64,000 nt of DNA from Rouxiella badensis (GTDB lineage: Bacteria > Pseudomonadota > Gammaproteobacteria > Enterobacterales > Enterobacteriaceae). Both the position numbers and the translations under genes were made by a program. The DNA lies in assembly GCA_026967495.1 (NCBI GenBank), contig CP114060.1, positions 372,001-436,000 of the forward strand, read 5' to 3'. Shown here in pieces: positions 35,857 through 45,581 of the stretch; within the stretch, counting starts at the first letter, position 1; each line of letters begins with the position of its first letter. The notes below the pieces were generated by a model, which did no database searches, was not told the DNA's origin, and worked only from the letters and a program-made list of their open reading frames with translations.

Positions 35857-36345
35857 TTATTGTACGGCAAATTGACGGCGGATTTTACGCATCAGCAAGA
35901 ACAGCCAAGGCCAGAGCACGCCATCAACCACGCTGCTCCAGAAAATCTGCGGTCGGAAAGTCACGTTGACCACCAGGAACTCGGCCCAGAAGACAATCAC
36001 GTTCACCGCCATCGATAACAGCATGACAATCAGCGCCTGTTGCCAGAGCGCCATGTTACGGAACAGCTGAAATTTGAACGCCACCAGATACGCGGTGATA
36101 GCTAACGCCAGAGCGCGCACCCCCAACGTTGAACCGAGAACCAGGTCCATCACGAAGCCCACCAGGAAACCGGTGCCGACGTTAACCCGATGCGGGAGCG
36201 CCATCACCCAATAAATCAGGATAAGCATCAACCAGGAAGGTCGGAACATGTAGATTTGGTCGGGCCATGGCATGACCTGCAATAACATGGCTATCACAAA
36301 GGATAGCCAAATTATCCAGCGTCCGTGGCTGCGGTAGCCGTTCAT
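35857..36345 (-). CDS. mreD: MreD, rod-shape-determining membrane protein
   Basis: 162-residue inner-membrane protein with five or six helices, from WIIWLSFVIAMLLQVMPWP to a basic C-terminus. It is part of the elongasome with MreB, MreC, RodZ, RodA and PBP2. The ATG overlaps the mreC stop (ATGA), and yhdE follows within a few bases, as in E. coli. Confidence 0.95.
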   Translation of the reverse strand: MNGYRSHGRWIIWLSFVIAMLLQVMPWPDQIYMFRPSWLMLILIYWVMALPHRVNVGTGFLVGFVMDLVLGSTLGVRALALAITAYLVAFKFQLFRNMALWQQALIVMLLSMAVNVIVFWAEFLVVNVTFRPQIFWSSVVDGVLWPWLFLLMRKIRRQFAVQ

Positions 36346-37338
36346 CGTCTGCTACCTGAGGTTGTGGCTGGCGTGGTTGCGGTTCCGGTCGCAGGAGCAG
36401 GCACCGGTGCCGGTGGCCCCATTTCGTTCGGCGGCGGCAGAACCTGCGGCATCATCTGCATCAGTCGTTCGGTTGCGATACGGTGAACTTCATCCGGTGA
36501 CATTGGCTTGTCGCCGTTAGGATCAGCCCCCACAGCAGCAGCAGATAGCGCAGGCGCTGAAGACCGGCAGTTGGACGTGCCTGAATTACGGTGTAGGCGC
36601 GCTGGTTGTCGACCTTGACGGAAGAGACCACGGCCACCGGATAACCTTCAGGGAAGCGACCGCCCAGACCAGACGTCACCAGCACATCGCCCACCCGGAT
36701 GTCGGTATTGGCGGGCAGGTGTTCAAGCTGGAGGTCATCGGTACAGCCACTGCCAGCAGCAATGACGCGGATATCGTTACGCAGCACCTGAATAGGGATA
36801 GCGTGCGAGGCATCGCAAATCAGCAATACGCGGCTGGTCACGGCCGCAACGGCGATAACCTGTCCCACCACGCCTTTGTCGCTGATAACCGGCTGCCCAA
36901 CGTAAACGCCGCTGTTGCTGCCTTTATCAATGACAATCTGGTCGCTGTAAGGGTCATTGCTGGTAGAGAGAACCTGCGTCACCATTTTATGCTCGTCCTG
37001 ACGCAGCGGGGATCCCAGCAGTTCGCGAAGACGGGCGTTCTCCTGCTTGAATTGTCCCAGCAGCAGCAAATCACTGTTTTTCAGCAGCAGTTCCTGACGC
37101 AGGGCGCGGTTTTCCAGCTCGAGCTGTTGGCGTGACGCGAAAGTCTGAGAGACGTTATCCAGGAATTCTCTTGGCGCATTGGACAAGAAATAGAAAGGGC
37201 TGACGGCAGTATCCATATAGGTGCGGATCTGTACGAACGTACCTATCTTACTGTCGGCAAAAATTAGGACGATGGCCGTAAGAATAGCCAAAAAAGTCGC
37301 AACTGCAGAGACGGACCTCTGCTAAAAATAGGCTTCAT
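36342..37338 (-). CDS. mreC: MreC, rod-shape-determining protein (two frameshifts)
   Basis: Periplasmic elongasome scaffold with an N-terminal membrane helix, a coiled coil (SRQQLELENRALRQELLLKN) and two beta-barrel domains (VIDKGSNSGVYVGQPVI; GLGGRFPEGYPVAVVSSV). Two breaks occur. The A6 run at 37290-37295 needs one more base to join MKPIFSRGPSLQLRLF to LAILTAIV. The C5 run at 36527-36531 needs one more base to join RLRYLLLLWG to ADPNGDKPM. The repaired protein is 332 residues with a Pro/Ala/Thr-rich tail shorter than in E. coli (367). Two lesions in a normally essential gene argue for sequencing error. Confidence 0.93.
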
Positions 37339-37560
37339 AAAATATGCGAGTTCCTCGGCAACGGGAAAATTCAGCCGATCTGTGCGAAACATTACCCTAA
37401 CAGGAATGGTAGCAGGTATAAAAAGGGGACAGCCCTGTTCCGCGGCAGGCTAGTTTTCACTATACCCGACGTACCTGAAGCCGCAAGGCGTCAACGCGCT
37501 CGGCGGCTTCAAATACTTGTGGGCATACACTACTCTTCAGTCGCGTATTCTTTAGCAGTC

Positions 37561-38601
37561 TTACTCTTCGCTAAAGAGATCGCCACCGTGCATGTCGATC
37601 ATTTCCAGCGCTTTACCTCCGCCGCGAGCCACACAGGTCAGCGGGTCTTCTGCCACTACCACCGGAATACCGGTTTCTTCCATCAGCAGGCGATCGAGGT
37701 TACGCAACAATGCGCCACCGCCGGTCAGTACCATACCTCGCTCGGAGATGTCGGACGCCAGCTCTGGTGGACACTGTTCCAGTGCAACCATCACAGCGCT
37801 CACGATACCGGTCAATGGTTCCTGCAGGGCTTCCAGAATTTCGTTGGAATTCAGGGTGAAACCGCGTGGAACGCCTTCAGCCAGGTTACGACCGCGCACT
37901 TCGATTTCGTGCACTTCATCGCCCGGATAAGCAGAACCAATACCGTGTTTGATACGTTCTGCGGTGGCTTCACCAATCAGTGAACCGTAGTTACGACGCA
38001 CATAATTAATGATGGCTTCGTCGAAACGGTCACCACCGATACGGACGGACGAGGAGTAAACCACGCCGTTCAGGGAAATAACGGCCACTTCGGTCGTCCC
38101 CCCGATATCAACCACCATCGAGCCGGTTGCTTCGGAAACTGGCAGGCCTGCACCGATTGCAGCAGCCATTGGCTCTTCAATCAGGAAGACTTCACGTGCG
38201 CCTGCACCTTGGGCAGATTCACGGATTGCGCGACGCTCAACCTGGGTCGCACCGACCGGTACACAAACTAACACGCGCGGGCTTGGGCGCATGAAGCTGT
38301 TGCTGTGAACCTGTTTGATAAAGTGTTGCAGCATTTTTTCGGTCACGAAGAAGTCGGCGATAACGCCGTCTTTCATAGGACGAATAGCTGCAATGTTGCC
38401 TGGCGTACGTCCAAGCATCTGTTTTGCATCATGGCCCACGGCCGCAACGCTTTTAGGTGAACCAGCACGATCCTGACGAATAGCCACAACTGATGGCTCA
38501 TTCAACACGATGCCTTGTCCTTTTACATAAATGAGGGTATTGGCAGTACCCAGGTCGATGGACAGGTCGTTGGAAAACATGCCGCGAAATTTCTTAAACA
38601 T
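37561..38601 (-). CDS. mreB: MreB, actin-like cell-shape protein (one glycine missing in the phosphate loop)
   Basis: Actin homologue that organises lateral-wall synthesis. Phosphate-1 is DLGTANTLIY and the adenosine motif is VLTGGGALLRNL. The phosphate-2 loop reads VVDIGGTTEVAV, whereas the family has DIGGGT: one glycine is absent at the G6 run 38098-38103 (C on the plus strand). The protein is therefore 346 instead of 347 residues and is otherwise almost identical to E. coli. An in-frame three-base undercall is more likely than a real loss. The start at 38601 (MFKKFRGMFS) was chosen over 38622. Confidence 0.95.
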   Translation of the reverse strand: MFKKFRGMFSNDLSIDLGTANTLIYVKGQGIVLNEPSVVAIRQDRAGSPKSVAAVGHDAKQMLGRTPGNIAAIRPMKDGVIADFFVTEKMLQHFIKQVHSNSFMRPSPRVLVCVPVGATQVERRAIRESAQGAGAREVFLIEEPMAAAIGAGLPVSEATGSMVVDIGGTTEVAVISLNGVVYSSSVRIGGDRFDEAIINYVRRNYGSLIGEATAERIKHGIGSAYPGDEVHEIEVRGRNLAEGVPRGFTLNSNEILEALQEPLTGIVSAVMVALEQCPPELASDISERGMVLTGGGALLRNLDRLLMEETGIPVVVAEDPLTCVARGGGKALEMIDMHGGDLFSEE

Positions 38602-38948
38602 AACGAAAGGATAATCCTGCAAGCTGGGGGCGGAAAATAAAATCCGCCTACTTTACCAACCACGCGAAGCAGCGACAAGGCGCAAAAACGTTCTGCTTCC
38701 GTGAAAATTGTCAGCGACGTTCGCCACTTAACCTGGTGATTAAATACACTGCGGAGGAAACCTGAATCATTGACTCAGCTTAACTCACTCAGGCACCCGT
38801 CGAGTCGCGGACATCGCACATAAATTCTTACACTTTACCTGGCTTTAGTCAGCGCATACGGTAGAAATTACGCGCTGAAACAGGCTGCCCTAATGTGCAA
38901 ATGGCAGGGCTGCGCCATTCTACGTTAAATTTTCCCGTTGGGATCAGA
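38602..38948. other. Intergenic region between csrD and mreB
   Basis: 347 bases that must hold the mreB promoter(s) and the end of csrD. GC-rich partial inverted repeats near 38883-38925 (CAGGCTGCCC, GGGCTGCG) may form the csrD 3' hairpin. I could not fix a convincing -35/-10 pair for mreB and see no small ORF. Confidence 0.4.
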
Positions 38949-40885
38949 TTAAACCCCGTGGTTGTGTGAATATTTTTTACCAACAGGGTCAACAATCTGC
39001 GGCGTGGCAAAAAAATCTCCCTGACCACCGTGAATTCCGTTTTCCAACAGGACGAGCCACTCGTCAATTGTGCGAACACCCGAGGCGTAGACCTTGGCCT
39101 GCGTGCCTTTACAGGCGCTCAGCAAACTTTGCACAAACAGCTGATTTTCAACCCGCTTATCGATATCGCGTACCAATCCGGGGTGAAGTTTTACCCTTTC
39201 AATCGGGAAAGACTTCAGATAAGACGTACTGACGACGGTCAGTCCAGCCTGAGAAACGGCCAGTCTGCACCCCAACCCCATTAACAATCGGAGTGCGGGA
39301 CGAAGACGGTCGATATGTTGACAGAGATCGGCCTCTGCAAGTTCAATAAGAATTCGATTTCTCTGCTTTTTTCGCGCTGGAGCAAAACATCACGCAGCCA
39401 GCGGACAAACGAGCGTTGCAATAATGAATCAACGGTCAGGTGAAATGCCAGCGTCTCGTCCGGCCATTGGGCCAGTAACGGAATAATCTGACTGACCATT
39501 CTTCTGTCGAAACTTTGCGCCATGCCAAACTGGGTAACCAACGGGATAAACTCGGCCGCCAGCAGCTCGCGGGTGCCGTCAAAGATGCGCCGCTGAACCT
39601 CACGGTGATCGAGCACGCCCGCCTTGTTCATGGCCGGTTTCTGATAAAGACGTGGGCCGCCGCGCGCCAGCGTCTCTTCGAGCAGCGTACGCCATCTCAC
39701 GCTGCCCCGCCCCTGTTCCGGCACGCTGCTGTCGTAGACCGACCAACTGTTGCTGCCCTTGAACGCCGCGTGGCGAGTGGCCTGCTCGGCGTAGTCCATC
39801 ACCTGGTCCAGATTCTGGCCGAAGCGATAGGCACTGATACCTATATAGAAGAGCGCATCGCGGTCAATAATAGATGAGGAAGGAATCACCCCGGCCGCGT
39901 TGACCAACTGAGCCGCCATCACCTCGGCGTCTTTCAGCGTACTGTGCGGCAGCAGAACCGCGAAATCGCTGTGGTAGTAGCGCGCCAGAAGCGCAGACGG
40001 ATAGCGCATCACAAAGGTTGACAACAGATTCACCACCGACGACATCAGGTCTTTCACCGGCCCCTGCCCGTGGTTATCGCGCAGCGTATCGAAGTCCGGC
40101 AGGCGGATGAGCATAATAATGCCGTAGGCGCCGTCCTCTTCCAGCTCGGTGGTCAACTGGTTATCAAAGAACAGGCGGTTGCTGGATCCGGTTTTTGCAT
40201 CTTGCTGCGCATAGGCGCGAATCAGGGTATCAACCCGGCTGCGCTGTTCACGCGCTTCGCCGAGGTCGACCAACAGCTTGTCAATCGCCGCGCTTGTCTT
40301 CGCCGGCCATTCGTTCACGTCGCCCATCGGCAGATTGTCGCGCTGACCGCGCAGAATACGCGTCGCCCTATCCTCTAACCGCTCGAGGCCTCGGGTCTGC
40401 AAACGCAGCCAACGGAAGCTGGCGAGCGTGGCAACGATGATGAGCAAAATCGAGAAGCTAATATAGAGCGTGGTACGCAGTGAACGCGCATAGCTGCTCA
40501 CCGGATCGAGGTAGACCACCTTGAGGCTGAGATCCGGATGCTGTACCAGTGGGATGCGCTGGGTGATAAAGTCGGGAAAATGGCTGGCCCAGGCGTTGCC
40601 GTAGTCAGGAGAGTTATCGTGGCGGTAAACGATTCCGTGCCCAGCAACAACCTCAAGGCTGCTAATATCTAACTGGTTCATCGCCAACGGCAGCCAGGTC
40701 TTCAACGAAGACGGCGGGTTTTCCAGCAGGCTTTGATCGACTGAGGTAGACAGCGCCCGCAGATGCTGCTCGGCGCTCTGTTTATTCAGATAGACAAAGC
40801 TGAAGGTCACGCCCACCAGCATCAAAAAGATGGTGAGCGCGACCAGCATAGAAATCATCGCATATAATCTGGTAGTAAATCGCAT
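38949..40885 (-). CDS. csrD: CsrD, regulator of CsrB/CsrC small RNA decay (frameshifted)
   Basis: Membrane protein with two N-terminal helices (about residues 8-32 and 135-158), a HAMP-like segment, a degenerate GGDEF domain (YHSDF at the signature position) and a degenerate EAL domain (AEFIPL). It therefore does not make or break cyclic di-GMP, but directs RNase E to CsrB/C. As read it stops at VFVPHSDC. One more base in the T6 run 39367-39372 (plus strand) continues as EKKQRNRILIELAEADL to the stop at 38949, giving 645 residues (E. coli 646). Confidence 0.92.
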
Positions 40886-41108
40886 CCATGTGCCTTACTC
40901 AGTTTATGTGGTGTATCGTGGTTAAACAGATGTGGAATAAATCGGTTTAGCGAAAAGTCCTGATTCACGACAGGCGTATATAAATAGCATAGTAAGGTGT
41001 TATGCCGTCAATTCAGAATTCTTATGTATGAATATCACTACCTTTATAAAAGAACTATAACCTCCCAATGCCGTTCAAGACGAAGGGTCATTTCCCCCGG
41101 AGCATGTC

Positions 41109-42110
41109 ATGAGCCATAAAAAAGTATTAACCGAAGCAGACGTCACGCCGGAAAGCATCTTCTACGATCGCCGCAAGGTGTTGCAGGCGCTGGGGCTTGG
41201 TGCCGCATCGCTGGCTTTCCCGGGTACCTCGCAGGCCGATCTGCTTTCTTGGTTCAAGGGCAACGATCGCCCGCAAGCGCCTGCCGGGAAACCGCTGGAT
41301 TTCACCAAACCCGCGATGTATCAGGCCAATCTGCCGTTAACGCCGGAGGACAAGGTTTCTGGCTACAACAATTTTTACGAATTTGGCCTCGATAAGGCCG
41401 ATCCTGCCGCCAACGCCGGGCAACTGCCGACGTCACCGTGGAAGGTCACCATTGACGGCGAGGTCGGTAAACCGATGACGCTGGATATGGACGACATCCT
41501 CAAGCGTTTCCCGCTGGAGCAGCGAATTTACCGCATGCGCTGCGTCGAGGCATGGTCGATGGTCGTGCCGTGGGTCGGTTTTCCGCTCAGCGCACTGCTG
41601 AAACTGGTCGAACCGACCAGCGATGCGCGCTACGTGGCGTTTACAACCTTATATGACCCTGAACATATGCCGGGGCAAAAAGACCGCTTTATCGGCGGCG
41701 GCCTGAACTATCCGTACGTTGAAGGACTGCGTCTCGACGAAGCGATGAATCCGCTGGCGCTGCTGTCGGTCGGGGTTTACGGCAAAACCATGCCGCCGCA
41801 GAACGGTGCGCCGATTCGCCTAACCATTCCGTGGAAATACGGCTTTAAAGGCATCAAGTCGATCGTGCACATTCGCCTGGTGAAGGAGCAGCCGCCGACC
41901 ACCTGGAACCAGATTGCCGCCGACGAATACGGCTTCTATGCCAACGTGAACCCGCACGTGGACCATCCTCGCTGGTCGCAGGCGACAGAACGCTTTATCG
42001 GTTCCGGCGGCTTGCTTGACGTACAGCGCCAACCGACCCTGCTGTATAACGGCTATGAAAAAGAGGTCGGCCACCTGTATCACGGTTTAGACCTGCGGAA
42101 AAACTATTGA
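41109..42110 (+). CDS. msrP: MsrP, periplasmic methionine sulfoxide reductase, molybdoenzyme subunit
   Basis: Repairs oxidised methionines in periplasmic proteins using a Mo-molybdopterin cofactor. The twin-arginine signal is YDRRKVLQALGLGAASLAFP, cleaved after TSQA. The molybdenum-ligand cysteine lies in YRMRCVEAWSMVVPWVG. Full length at 333 residues. The stop is followed one base later by msrQ, which supplies electrons. Confidence 0.95.
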   Translation: MSHKKVLTEADVTPESIFYDRRKVLQALGLGAASLAFPGTSQADLLSWFKGNDRPQAPAGKPLDFTKPAMYQANLPLTPEDKVSGYNNFYEFGLDKADPAANAGQLPTSPWKVTIDGEVGKPMTLDMDDILKRFPLEQRIYRMRCVEAWSMVVPWVGFPLSALLKLVEPTSDARYVAFTTLYDPEHMPGQKDRFIGGGLNYPYVEGLRLDEAMNPLALLSVGVYGKTMPPQNGAPIRLTIPWKYGFKGIKSIVHIRLVKEQPPTTWNQIAADEYGFYANVNPHVDHPRWSQATERFIGSGGLLDVQRQPTLLYNGYEKEVGHLYHGLDLRKNY

Positions 42111-42111
42111 T

Positions 42112-42720
42112 ATGAAGATCCCTCGCCTTTCATTAAAGCAAATTACGTGGTTGAAGGTTTTAATCCATTTAGCGGCATTTTTGCCGCTTTTGTGGATTAT
42201 CTTGTCTATCAATCAGGGATGGTTCAGCGCCGATCCGGCAAAAGATATCCAGCATTTTACCGGCAGAATGGCGCTAAAATTGCTGTTGGCGTCTTTGCTG
42301 GTGACTCCGCTTGCACGTTACGCCAAACAGCCGCTGCTGATTCGCGTTCGTCGCCTGCTCGGCCTGTGGTGCTTCGCCTGGGCAACGATTCATCTGCTCA
42401 GTTACTCGTTTTTGGAGTTGGGGATCCACAATTTGGGGCTGCTCGGCAGCGAGCTGATTTCGCGTCCCTATCTCACGCTGGGGATTATTAGCTGGATAAT
42501 TTTGCTGTTTCTGGCGGCAACGTCTACGCTTTGGTCACAGCGTAAGCTCGGGAAAAAATGGCAGATTTTGCATAACGGTATCTATCTGGTGCTGATTTTG
42601 GCCCCGATTCACTATTTATGGTCGGTAAAGACATTTTCGCCACAACCGTTCATTTACGCGCTATTTGCAGCGATCTTGCTGCTTCTACGCTACAAGAAGT
42701 TTCGGCAGTGGTTGCGCTGA
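42112..42720 (+). CDS. msrQ: MsrQ, haem-binding membrane subunit of MsrPQ
   Basis: 202-residue ferric-reductase-like membrane protein with about six helices. Haem-ligand histidines are expected in HFTGRMALKLLL, ATIHLLSYS and WQILHNGIYLVL. It passes quinone- or flavin-derived electrons to MsrP. It begins one base after the msrP stop, so the pair is translationally coupled. Confidence 0.94.
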   Translation: MKIPRLSLKQITWLKVLIHLAAFLPLLWIILSINQGWFSADPAKDIQHFTGRMALKLLLASLLVTPLARYAKQPLLIRVRRLLGLWCFAWATIHLLSYSFLELGIHNLGLLGSELISRPYLTLGIISWIILLFLAATSTLWSQRKLGKKWQILHNGIYLVLILAPIHYLWSVKTFSPQPFIYALFAAILLLLRYKKFRQWLR

Positions 42721-42767
42721 GTTCCCCACAAATCGCCCCTTTCGCCCGGTTTCGCCCTCCTTTCTGT

Positions 42768-42792
42768 AACCCTCAGTTTCAAACTGAGGGTT
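42768..42792. terminator. Perfect 12-bp hairpin downstream of msrQ
   Basis: AACCCTCAGTTT (42768-42779) and AAACTGAGGGTT (42781-42792) are perfect complements with a single C between them. A real RNA hairpin would open a few pairs for its loop. It lies 48 bases past the msrQ stop. There is no U-tract, so a protein-binding palindrome is an alternative. Confidence 0.5.
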
Positions 42793-42845
42793 GATCATCT
42801 TCGCTGATAAGACCAGTATTTAGCTGCGAATTGCCACGATATGAT

Positions 42846-42851
42846 TATAAT
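42846..42851 (+). promoter_or_regulatory. Candidate -10 element upstream of aroQ-accBC
   Basis: A perfect TATAAT lies 112 bases before the aroQ ATG, followed by GCGCAC. No good -35 at 16-18 bp was found, so support is limited. Confidence 0.35.
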
Positions 42852-42962
42852 GCGCACTTTCCTAAGAAAAGTCTGGGTTGATTTGTGATGAAATAGGTGA
42901 CAAATTGAGTTCGGCAAGGTATTTTCTTCGACCTCGTACTAATCGCAGGAGATAGGCTCACA

Positions 42963-43415
42963 ATGGCGCATAAGTTTGACATTTTGCTACTCAACGGTCC
43001 CAACCTCAATTTGCTGGGAACGCGTGAGCCTGAAACCTATGGAAGTACCACGCTTGACGATATCGTTAAAGGTTTGGAACAGCAGGCTGTCGCATCAGAC
43101 GTTGCGTTAAGCCATCTGCAGTCTAACGCAGAGCACCTCCTGATTGAGAGAATCCATCAGGCACGGGGAAACACCGATTTTATTTTGATCAATCCCGCAG
43201 CCTTTACCCATACCAGCGTGGCGCTTCGTGACGCACTGTTGGCGGTGCAAATCCCGTTTATCGAGATTCACCTGTCTAACGTTCATGCCCGCGAAGCATT
43301 CAGACACCATTCATATCTTTCAGATATCGCGGTGGGCGTTATCTGCGGACTTGGCGCAGATGGCTACCATTTTGCTTTACAGGCAGCGGTTAACCGCTTG
43401 TCAAAATCCAATTAA
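42963..43415 (+). CDS. aroQ: AroQ, type II 3-dehydroquinate dehydratase
   Basis: Dodecameric class II dehydroquinase (150 residues) for step three of the shikimate pathway. It has the flexible-loop arginine and tyrosine (LLGTREPETYGS), the NPAAFTHTSVALRDAL block and the catalytic histidine region EIHLSNVHAREAFRHHS. E. coli K-12 uses an unrelated type I enzyme (AroD), so this gene ahead of accB helps place the organism outside the Escherichia group. accB follows 30 bases later. Confidence 0.95.
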   Translation: MAHKFDILLLNGPNLNLLGTREPETYGSTTLDDIVKGLEQQAVASDVALSHLQSNAEHLLIERIHQARGNTDFILINPAAFTHTSVALRDALLAVQIPFIEIHLSNVHAREAFRHHSYLSDIAVGVICGLGADGYHFALQAAVNRLSKSN

Positions 43416-43445
43416 TTACTTGCATAAGAGTACGGAATCACACCC

Positions 43446-43910
43446 ATGGATATTCGTAAAATCAAAAAACTGATCGAACTGGTTGAAGAATCAGGCATTT
43501 CTGAACTGGAAATATCTGAAGGCGAAGAATCAGTACGCATCAGCCGCGCAGCACCTGCACAAGCTTACCCAATGATGCAACAGGCTTACGCTATGCCTGC
43601 TCCACAGCAGCCAGCACTGGCTACCGCTGTTGCCGCTGCGGCACCGGCTGAAGCCGCTGCACCTGCTGCAATCAGTGGCCACATCGTTCGTTCTCCAATG
43701 GTAGGTACCTTCTACCGTACCCCAAGCCCAGACGCTAAAGCGTTTGTGGAAGTTGGCCAGAAGGTTAACGCAGGCGACACCCTGTGCATCGTTGAAGCAA
43801 TGAAAATGATGAACCAAATCGAAGCTGACAAATCTGGCGTGGTTAAAGCCATCCTGGTAGAAAGCGGCCAACCGGTTGAGTTCGACGAGCCGCTGGTCGT
43901 CATCGAATAA
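43446..43910 (+). CDS. accB: AccB, biotin carboxyl carrier protein
   Basis: 154-residue carrier subunit of acetyl-CoA carboxylase. The N-terminal segment is followed by an Ala/Pro/Gln-rich flexible linker (about residues 35-76) and the biotinyl domain. The biotin-accepting lysine is K120 in EAMKMMNQIEAD. The thumb region lies in YRTPSPDAK. accC begins 11 bases downstream, the conserved operon of fatty-acid synthesis. Confidence 0.97.
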   Translation: MDIRKIKKLIELVEESGISELEISEGEESVRISRAAPAQAYPMMQQAYAMPAPQQPALATAVAAAAPAEAAAPAAISGHIVRSPMVGTFYRTPSPDAKAFVEVGQKVNAGDTLCIVEAMKMMNQIEADKSGVVKAILVESGQPVEFDEPLVVIE

Positions 43911-43921
43911 CGAGGCGCACC

Positions 43922-45266
43922 ATGGATAAAATTGTAATCGCTAACCGCGGCGAGATTGCTCTGCGTATTTTGCGTGCCTGTAAAGAACTGGGTATCAAAA
44001 CCGTTGCCGTGCACTCGACCGCCGACCGCGACCTGAAACACGTGCTGCTGGCAGACGAAACCGTCTGTATCGGTCCTGCACCTTCGGTCAAAAGCTACCT
44101 GAATATTCCGGCGATCATCTCTGCTGCTGAAATTACTGGCGCAGTGGCTATCCACCCGGGATACGGCTTCCTGTCCGAAAACGCTGACTTCGCTGAGCAA
44201 GTTGAGCGTTCCGGCTTTATCTTCATCGGCCCGAGAGCCGAAACTATTCGCCTGATGGGTGACAAAGTTTCTGCAATCAACGCGATGAAAAAAGCAGGCG
44301 TACCTTGCGTACCTGGCTCCGACGGTCCGTTGACCGATGACATGGATAAGAACCGCGCTTTCGGTAAGCGCATCGGTTATCCGGTTATCATCAAAGCGTC
44401 CGGCGGCGGCGGCGGTCGCGGTATGCGCGTTGTTCGCGCAGAAAAAGACCTGGAACAGTCCATCAACATGACGCGTGCTGAAGCCAAAGCGGCTTTCAAC
44501 AACGACATGGTTTACATGGAAAAATACCTGGAAAACCCACGCCATATCGAAATTCAGGTATTGGCTGACGGTCAGGGCAACGCCATCTATCTGGCTGAAC
44601 GTGACTGCTCAATGCAGCGTCGTCACCAGAAAGTCGTTGAAGAAGCGCCAGCACCAGGCATCACTGCCGAAATGCGTCGCTACATCGGCGAACGTTGTTC
44701 TAAAGCCTGCGTAGACATCGGCTATCGCGGCGCGGGTACTTTCGAGTTCCTGTATGAAAACGGCGAGTTCTATTTCATCGAAATGAACACCCGTATTCAG
44801 GTTGAGCATCCGGTTACCGAGATGATTACCGGCGTTGACTTGATCAAAGAGCAGCTGCGCATCGCCGCTGGCCAACCTTTGTCAATCAAGCAGGACGAAG
44901 TGCGTATTCAGGGGCACGCGGTTGAATGTCGTATCAACGCCGAAGACCCGAATACCTTCCTGCCGAGTTCCGGGCAAAATCACCCGCTTCCATGCGCCTG
45001 GTGGTTTCGGGGTTCGCTGGGAGTCTCATATCTACGCGGGCTACACTGTGCCTCCGTACTATGACTCCATGATCGGTAAGCTTATCACTTACGGTGAAAA
45101 TCGCGATGTGGCGATTGCCCGTATGAAAAATGCTCTGGCTGAGCTGATTATCGATGGCATCAAAACCAACGTTGATCTGCAACTGCGCATCATGAACGAC
45201 GAGAACTTCCAGAACGGTGGCACCAACATCCACTACCTGGAGAAGAAACTCGGACTTCAGGACTAA
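43922..45266 (+). CDS. accC: AccC, biotin carboxylase (frameshifted)
   Basis: ATP-grasp enzyme that carboxylates AccB-biotin. The ATP-binding glycine loop KASGGGGGRGMRVV, the metal site FIEMNTRIQVEHPVTE and the N-terminal KIVIANRGEIALRI are intact. The frame breaks after NTFLPS at TT 44968-44969. Dropping one T gives PSPGKITRFHAPGGFG and a 447-residue protein ending KKLGLQD (E. coli 449). accC is essential, so a true null is implausible and a consensus error likely. A clear terminator follows. Confidence 0.95.
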
Positions 45267-45295
45267 TAAGTCCTTGTAATGCAAGAGCTTACAAT

Positions 45296-45320
45296 AAGGC
45301 CGGATATTCCGGCCTTTTTT
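45296..45320 (+). terminator. Intrinsic terminator after accC
   Basis: AAGGCCGG pairs with CCGGCCTT around ATATT and is followed by a run of T. It ends the aroQ-accBC transcript. Confidence 0.88.
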
Positions 45321-45338
45321 CGTTTTTGAGGATTGCGC

Positions 45339-45581
45339 GTGGATAAACGCTTTTTACAGGCTAACCGCGAGGCACGCTGGGCTTTTGGCCTGACGATAGC
45401 CTACATGCTGGCCTGGGCGCTGGCCGCCTATCTGCCGAACGATGCCCAGGGGATAACCGGCCTTCCCCACTGGTTTGAAATGTCCTGCCTGCTGATCCCG
45501 CTTATCTTTGTGCTGCTGAGCTGGCTGATGGTGCGCGTCATCTATCGTGATATCCCGCTGGAGGACCCGCATGCAGACTGA
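45339..45581 (+). CDS. yhdT: YhdT, small membrane protein (DUF997)
   Basis: 80-residue protein with two membrane helices. It starts at GTG (MDKRFLQANREARWAF), which aligns with the E. coli start; a TTG at 45333 would add two residues. It ends YRDIPLEDPHAD and overlaps panF by 11 bases, indicating co-translation. Perhaps an accessory of pantothenate uptake, but its role is unknown. Confidence 0.9.
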   Translation: MDKRFLQANREARWAFGLTIAYMLAWALAAYLPNDAQGITGLPHWFEMSCLLIPLIFVLLSWLMVRVIYRDIPLEDPHAD

